From: Zygnema circumcarinatum
Taxonomy: Eukaryota; Streptophyta; Zygnematophyceae; Zygnematales; Zygnemataceae
DNA length: 30,103 bases
Direction of reading: 5' to 3'
Assembly (NCBI GenBank): GCA_037447605.1
Contig: CM074804.1
Span: 2,418,031-2,448,133, forward strand
Below the pieces are notes generated by a model. It saw nothing but the letters and a program-made list of their open reading frames with translations. It was not told the origin of the DNA and did not search any database. Of the stretch, positions 26,352-30,103 are shown one piece after another (position 1 is the stretch's first letter; each line of letters opens with the position of its first letter). The translations under genes were made by a program, and so were the position numbers.

Positions 26352-28105
26352 ATGGGGTTCAAGGTCCCGGCGCTGCTGGCGGGCTGGCGGCGCTGGTGGA
26401 TCGTGCGATGGACACGTGGCAAGATCATCGATCCGACGGTCCTGATGCTGCGCAGGTCCACAAGCGAAGCCAAAACCCCGAACCTTTTCGAATCCTAAAA
26501 GCATGAAAATTTTAAAATACTTGAAAAAAACTTTCAACTCTGAACTTCTGAACCCTCTAGCCCTACACCTTGAAGCCCAAACCTCGACCCCTAAATCAAA
26601 TTTTAAATGTCGAATCCTAAACCTTACACCCTAAACCCTAATTTCTGCGTCTTGCTGCTCTGCAGGGGAGCGGAGCCGCGGCAGATGGCGCTGTCAGTCG
26701 CTCTCGGCTTCACTACCGGAGTCTTCCCTCTCTGCGGTACGACTTTTTTTTTTTCTTATTGTTGACAAAAAAATAAATTGTTCGTTTTCAGAGTTGCAGT
26801 GTTTAGGATTTAAGGTTTAGAGGGTTAAGAGCTCAGGGTGTAGGACGTTAGGGTTTTGGAATTGAATGCAACGGCTTGAAAATCACAACTTCTGAAGCTC
26901 GTAGCTGCAGCTGCAAAGCTGAACCCTAATTTTAATTCTGACCGTTTCCGGTGTAGAGTCAAACCCTACACCGGAAACTCTAAAACCCTAAACCATAAAT
27001 TCTAGCCCACACTGAACGTAACCCGTAAACCCTTACTCTAAGCCTTAGCCCTGAGCCTAAATTTTACTTACCATTTTCCAACTCTAAACCTTTATAATTA
27101 ACTCTGAATCCGAAACCTTGAACCTTGAACCCCTTACAATACCCTAATCCCGGAACCCAGATCTTAAACCTTTTCATACCCTGAAGTCCTAAACCTTAAA
27201 ACCCTAGCACCCTAGACCCATGACTCTAATCTCAAACCCTCAAACCCATATCAAAACCTTAAATCCTAGGCCTTCAAACCCTGACCCTGAAACCTTACCC
27301 CCTAACTCCTAACCCCAAACTTTAAACCCTAAATCCTAGCCCTGACCCGTAGCTCTGACTCTGGCACAGGATTGGCCGCCGCCCTGTGCGGCTGCGTGGC
27401 CTTTCTGATGGGCGCCGCGTGTCATCCGCCGGTCATGATGCTCGCCAACTTTGCAGCCACGCCGGCCGAGCTCAGGCGGGCCCTTAAACCCTAAACCCTG
27501 AACCATAACCTCAACCCTAAACCCTAAACCCTGTTGAACTCGAAGACTTTCCAAAAGCGTCAAAACACATATGTACATTTGGACAGATTTTGAAGGGGAT
27601 TTGGAAGTCGAGTACGTAGATGATATGTATTTTTTTTCACAGATTTTGAAGCGAATGTTTTTGTCCTCCGCTGAGAAATTTGTCAACTTTTTTTTTTTTT
27701 TTGCCGGTGGGAAGCGCAGCCTGATGATTCCCTTCATGCGGTTGGGAGAGAAAGTCACCGGCGCCGCTCCCTTGTCTGTAGCGCCGGAAGCTCTCTGGAA
27801 GTTTCTCACAGGACAGGCTTCGCATCGGATCATCATAGGGCTGCTGCATGCGGTGAGAGGCTCATACATTTTCAAATTTTCGATTTTCTTTTTTTTTTAA
27901 AGGTTTGTTGGTCCCATCCCTTGGGAATTTCTCTTTCATGTTGTTGCAGGTGCTCGGGTGGCTCCTTTCCGCGCCCATCCTCATATGGAGCATCTACCGG
28001 CTGATGCTTCCCGTGATGACACGTGTCGGAAGCGGCCTCACCTTGAGCGCTCCAAAGCCCATAGAAAGCAGCTCGGGGTTGGAGCCCGTCACGCTGAACT
28101 TGTAG
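26352..28105 (+). CDS. DUF2062 domain-containing membrane protein
   Basis: A complete five-exon gene: 26352-26455, 26666-26736, 27370-27475, 27720-27852 and 27950-28105, giving 189 aa with consistent phases. DUF2062 proteins are small multi-pass membrane proteins found in bacteria and plants; their biochemical role is not established. Visible order: basic N-terminus WRRWWIVRWTRGKIIDP, then RRGAEPRQMALSVALGF, then a hydrophobic helix with GVFPLCG. A second helix follows (LAAALCGCVAFLMG), then the signature HPPVMMLANFAATPAELS and MIPFMRLGEKVTG. FLTGQASHRI precedes a last helix, LGWLLSAPILIWSIYRLMLP. The same order occurs in plant homologues, where I recall ANFVATPIELS and PFLRLGE. Intron 3 has a GC donor (CTCAG|GCGGGC). 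Introns 1-3 are largely degenerate CCCTAAA repeats. Start choice: ATG 26352 is the first in this frame near the homologous N-terminus. Confidence 0.85.
26540..27370. repeat. Degenerate CCCTAAA (telomere-like) repeats in DUF2062 introns 1-2
   Basis: Dozens of CCCTAAA, CCCTGAA, CCTTAAA and CCCTAAT variants. They are densest at 26560-26645 and 26930-27350, interrupted only by exon 2 and some unique sequence. They occur in both orientations: mostly C-rich on +, with TTTAGG/TTAGGG forms around 26790-26860. A further cluster at 27480-27530 starts intron 3. Confidence 0.85.
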
Positions 28106-28798
28106 GGTTTAAGATTTCTAAGGGTTTTAGAGTTGAAGGGTTACTTTTAGGGTTCGATTTTTCATGGGAACAGCGGCTACCGTTTCAAAAGATGGCATGC
28201 CTAAACTTGACTGTCATATGCAAGCCCTAAATCCCTACCCTAAATTCTGAACTCTGAATCTTAATCCCTAAACCCTGAACTCTAACACCTGAAACCCTAA
28301 CCCAAAACCTTGAATTCTGCATCCTGCACCCTAGCTATCGACTGCTTCAGGTCCCCACATAGAGTCCGGAAGAGAGGAGAGGTGATAGCCGTATGACAGC
28401 TTGCAAGACGAGAATCCAACAGTCATGCCTGGTACCGAATTTTGTATAATTTTGTAAAAAGTGATTGAAATTTTCGCTGTGCACAAACTTTCGGCTAAAG
28501 ACAAATATTGATCGTCTCCTTCTCTCTCACCTACTCTCCCCACACTGCCCTCCCCCTCCACCTCCCCCTCCCTTTGCCTCGCTCGCTCTCTCCTCTCCCT
28601 CACATACATATGCCTTCGACCATTAATATCTCAGAAAGCTTGAAACTAATAGGGGATGAGGCTTTCTGTACACAAAGGGACAATTTGATCGGACCAAACA
28701 CTTGTAAAACTGGCAAAAGGAAAGGTGAACTTAGAAGGGTCAATTGGTGGAAAAAGAATCGTCAGATATTCGCTACTCCTGCCCGAGCAAAAATTCTT
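28106..28798. other. Convergent intergenic region between DUF2062 (+) and M16 protease (-) genes
   Basis: Begins with TTTAGGG-like sequence (28106-28160), then CCCTAAA-like motifs (28225-28335), then a CT-rich stretch (28515-28605). The rest is unique sequence without a recognised exon. The 3' UTRs of both genes should be here. Confidence 0.55.
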
Positions 28799-29999
28799 TT
28801 AGCTGAACGCTGGAAACAGCCCGCATGTCTTTTTGAACCCGTGACAGTCGTCGCTTATGTTCACAACTTTCTCGGCAGCTAAAACTTCTACTTCCTCTTT
28901 TTCCCCTACTTTCGCCTCGGCATCTTGAGCTCCTTCATTAAAATGCTTTTCCCTACCCCAAACTTGAACCGTGAGTTTTCGCCTGCTCGAAGATTCCTCT
29001 CCTAAGTATTTGTCAAACCATTGCAGGACGTCTCCAGATTTCAGTTTCGGGTTTTGTAGAAAAGCAGCCTCCAGCTTCCTCGCATTGAATAAGTACCTGA
29101 ATGAATGCGAAAAAAGAGTTTAGGTTTTTCGGGTATTCATAACCCAGAATTAAATTTCACGGTTTTCAAAGTTTAGATCCTTTCTGGCGCTAGGATTCCG
29201 AAGAAGTTTTCTGAAGCTTTCCAAATTAGATTTTCTTTGGGGGTTCCGGTTTTCAAACCTGCTTAAGGATTTAGGTTTTTTTGGAAGTTTTGAGGTTCCA
29301 ATCTCTTTCCCATAATTCTAGGACTTTCAACGATTCCAATGGTCTGAGTTCAAGTAAGTCCAGTATTTGCAAGTTCAATGATTTCCAAAGTTTGACGATG
29401 TCTCTAAATTTTTTAGGCTTTCCACAAAGATAGGGTTTGGGGGTGCTTTTGTTAATTAGGGTTCTGGCCAGACCTCTTCTCCCATATCTGCTCCCAATGG
29501 TGGTCCGCCTCCTCTCCCAGACTGTAGTCCTTTTGGAGCTTCTCCAGAATTAGGGCTTGGCGGTGGCTCTCAAATTCGTCCTCGTCAAAATTTTCCTGCG
29601 CCGTGACACATCAAACAAAGATGACCCATGCAGCTTACGACCCTAAACCCAAAACCCTGCACTCTGAACCCTTCTTTGTACCTGAAGCCCTGAAACATGC
29701 ATCCAAATCCTAAACCTTAAACATCAAAGGTTCTAAACTACTTACACCCTAAATCCAAGTTCCTGCACCCTCACCCTTAAACCCTACCCCCTAACCCCGC
29801 GCCCCCTCCCTCCCTCTCTCTCCCCCTGCCCCCCCCCCCACTGACCAGGTCCCGCCTGAAGCGGCGCAGGAAGGCCTCGAGGCGCGCGCGCAGGAAGGGC
29901 GGCGCGCGGGCGGAGGACTGCACGCGGAGGCAGAACCCGAACACGCGGAAGGTGGCGCGCATGCCGCAGTCCACGCGGTACCCCAGCTGCTCCTTCGTC
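28799..29999 (-). CDS. M16-family metalloprotease, nardilysin/insulysin-like, C-terminal part (5' end beyond window)
   Basis: Three exons, right to left: 29846-29999, 29474-29595 and 28799-29096 (about 191 residues, ending in TAA). All have GT-AG boundaries and matching phases. M16 proteases are zinc peptidases (HxxEH) with four homologous domains. Only the last, non-catalytic domain is present here. Its hallmark TKEQLGYRVDCG opens the first exon and FRVFGFCLRVQSS follows; in insulysin the Arg and Tyr of this motif contact substrate. Next come RLEAFLRRFRRDL, ENFDEDEFESHRQALILEKLQ, WEQIWEKRYLF, WFDKYL and RRKLTVQVWG. This closely resembles the plant nardilysin-like protein (Arabidopsis At1g06900). 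An acidic and then basic tail of about 45 residues follows VWG. The zinc-binding exons must lie to the right of the window. Confidence 0.88.
29640..29842. repeat. CCCTAAA-like and C-rich tracts in M16 gene intron
   Basis: Degenerate CCCTAAACCC/CCTTAAAC units (29640-29800) followed by a CCCTCC/C-run (29801-29840). They fill the intron between the exons at 29595 and 29846. Confidence 0.75.
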
Positions 30000-30103
30000 C
30001 TGGGGGGGAGAGGGAGAGGGATTTTAGGGAATTTAGGGATTAGGGAGAGGGAGAGGGAGAGGGATTTTAGGGATTAGGGAGAGGGAGAGGGAGAGGGAGA
30101 GGG
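30000..30103. repeat. GAGAGG / TTTTAGGG low-complexity sequence in the M16 gene intron
   Basis: GGGAGAGGGAGAGG units alternate with ATTTTAGGGATTAGGG. This is intronic to the M16 protease gene and continues beyond the window edge. Confidence 0.85.

Noticed and set aside
27370-27475. Possible frameshift in the DUF2062 gene at the exon 3 end
   Set aside because: The apparent break disappears when a GC donor is accepted. The resulting protein matches the family motif across the junction.

Overview
This is nuclear DNA of a green plant, either a land plant or a streptophyte alga. Evidence: multi-exon genes with GT-AG introns, plant-type proteins (an SYT4/5-type synaptotagmin, a DRP4/Mx-like dynamin, a subgroup IVc bHLH factor, an ICME esterase, a plant-type DUF2062 protein), interspersed TTTAGGG-like motifs and long CCCTCT/GGGGGA low-complexity tracts. 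The species cannot be named from this sequence alone. Exon models were built by hand by matching splice phases to remembered plant homologues. All family comparisons are from memory, without a database search.

Layout, left to right. 1-1820: intergenic or 5' sequence with a 202-bp terminal-inverted-repeat element and a 380-bp CCCTCT tract. 1821-3666 (+): a paralogue of chloroplast inorganic pyrophosphatase that has lost its catalytic aspartates and carries a long C-terminal extension. 4906-6523 (+): a complete five-exon NudC-domain (NUDCD2-type) co-chaperone. 6681-7085: a MITE with 13-bp terminal repeats and a perfect 8-bp target duplication. 7860-12792 (+): a complete 13-exon synaptotagmin/E-Syt protein (membrane anchor, SMP, C2A, C2B), with one assembly gap in intron 9. 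13735-15867 (+): an intronless dynamin-related protein. 17146-19288 (-): a five-exon IVc bHLH factor ending in the PPVA motif that binds BRUTUS-type ligases. 20458-24986 (-): an 11-exon isoprenylcysteine methylesterase. 26352-28105 (+): a five-exon DUF2062 membrane protein whose introns are full of degenerate CCCTAAA motifs. 28799 to beyond the right edge (-): the C-terminal three exons of a nardilysin/insulysin-type M16 metalloprotease.

The genes do not form one pathway. The proteins suggest ER-plasma-membrane contacts (synaptotagmin), prenylated-protein demethylation (ICME), iron-deficiency transcription (bHLH) and membrane remodelling (dynamin). The most notable points are the catalytically dead pyrophosphatase paralogue, two short transposable elements, two GC-AG introns, telomere-like introns, a palindromic G-box upstream of the bHLH gene, and exon-by-exon swings in GC content that track the homopurine/homopyrimidine tracts.
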